A stretch of 21,556 nucleotides of DNA from an uncultured Clostridia bacterium (GTDB taxonomy: Bacteria; Bacillota; Clostridia; TANB77; CAG-508). The stretch lies in NCBI GenBank assembly GCA_948663505.1, contig CAPNAQ010000013.1, positions 1 through 21,556 on the forward strand, written 5' to 3'. Made by a program: the position numbers and the translations under genes. The notes under the pieces are model-generated. The model searched no databases. It had not been told where the DNA came from and worked only from the letters and a program-made list of their open reading frames with translations. The stretch's first letter is position 1. Each line of letters opens with the position of its first letter. Shown piece after piece: positions 21,530 to 21,556 of this stretch.

Positions 21530-21556
21530 TTAATTTTTCCTCCCTTTTCAAATTTA

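Overview
The window is strongly AT-rich. Its gene content and order (rimP-nusA-ylxR-ylxQ-infB, ftsY, a UPF0182 protein, a Gram-positive type IV pilus operon) point to a Bacillota/Clostridia genome, most likely an uncultured gut-type lineage. This placement is inference from gene families and base composition, with no taxonomic marker. TGA, TAA and TAG all act as stops. Start codons are varied (ATG, TTG, GTG and one apparent ACG).

Layout, left to right: (1) 1-2985, minus strand: the transcription/translation operon rimP, nusA, ylxR, ylxQ, infB, with infB cut by the window edge. It has a near-consensus promoter and a leader hairpin. (2) 2993-4628, minus: a membrane processive family-2 glycosyltransferase and a small helical protein, separated by a strong terminator that overlaps the glycosyltransferase promoter. 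(3) 4817-6838, plus: a zinc-ribbon/HTH-like small protein, tyrS, and a 92-residue unknown with its own consensus promoter. A hairpin-bearing dispersed repeat occurs in two diverged copies just before tyrS. (4) 6841-11311, minus: ftsY, a large UPF0182 membrane protein and a small anchored protein, from a promoter upstream of ftsY to a shared convergent terminator. A third copy of the repeat lies between ftsY and UPF0182. (5) 11345-21529, minus: a type IV pilus locus: short pilin, prepilin peptidase, two minor pilin-like proteins, PilB, PilT, PilC, then a ROK sugar kinase and a transketolase C-terminal subunit, then a 513-residue pilin-anchored putative adhesin.

The pilus genes would work together as follows. 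PilD cleaves the prepilins after a conserved Lys-Gly, PilB drives assembly and PilT retraction through PilC, and the large pilin-like protein could sit in or at the tip of the fibre. No PilM/N/O or secretin genes are in view. Alignment genes may lie upstream of the window, and a secretin is not expected in a Gram-positive.

Most notable signals: the three-copy repeat whose hairpin shows compensatory changes and whose 3' end carries a mini-ORF coupled to, or just before, the downstream gene; pilin-like proteins that all lack Glu5 beside a prepilin peptidase with a degenerate GxGD motif; a pilin fused to a large putative variable, lectin-like domain; a coupled 17-codon ORF inside the pilus operon; a REP/BIME-like palindrome supplying a stop codon; and a gene whose best start is ACG.
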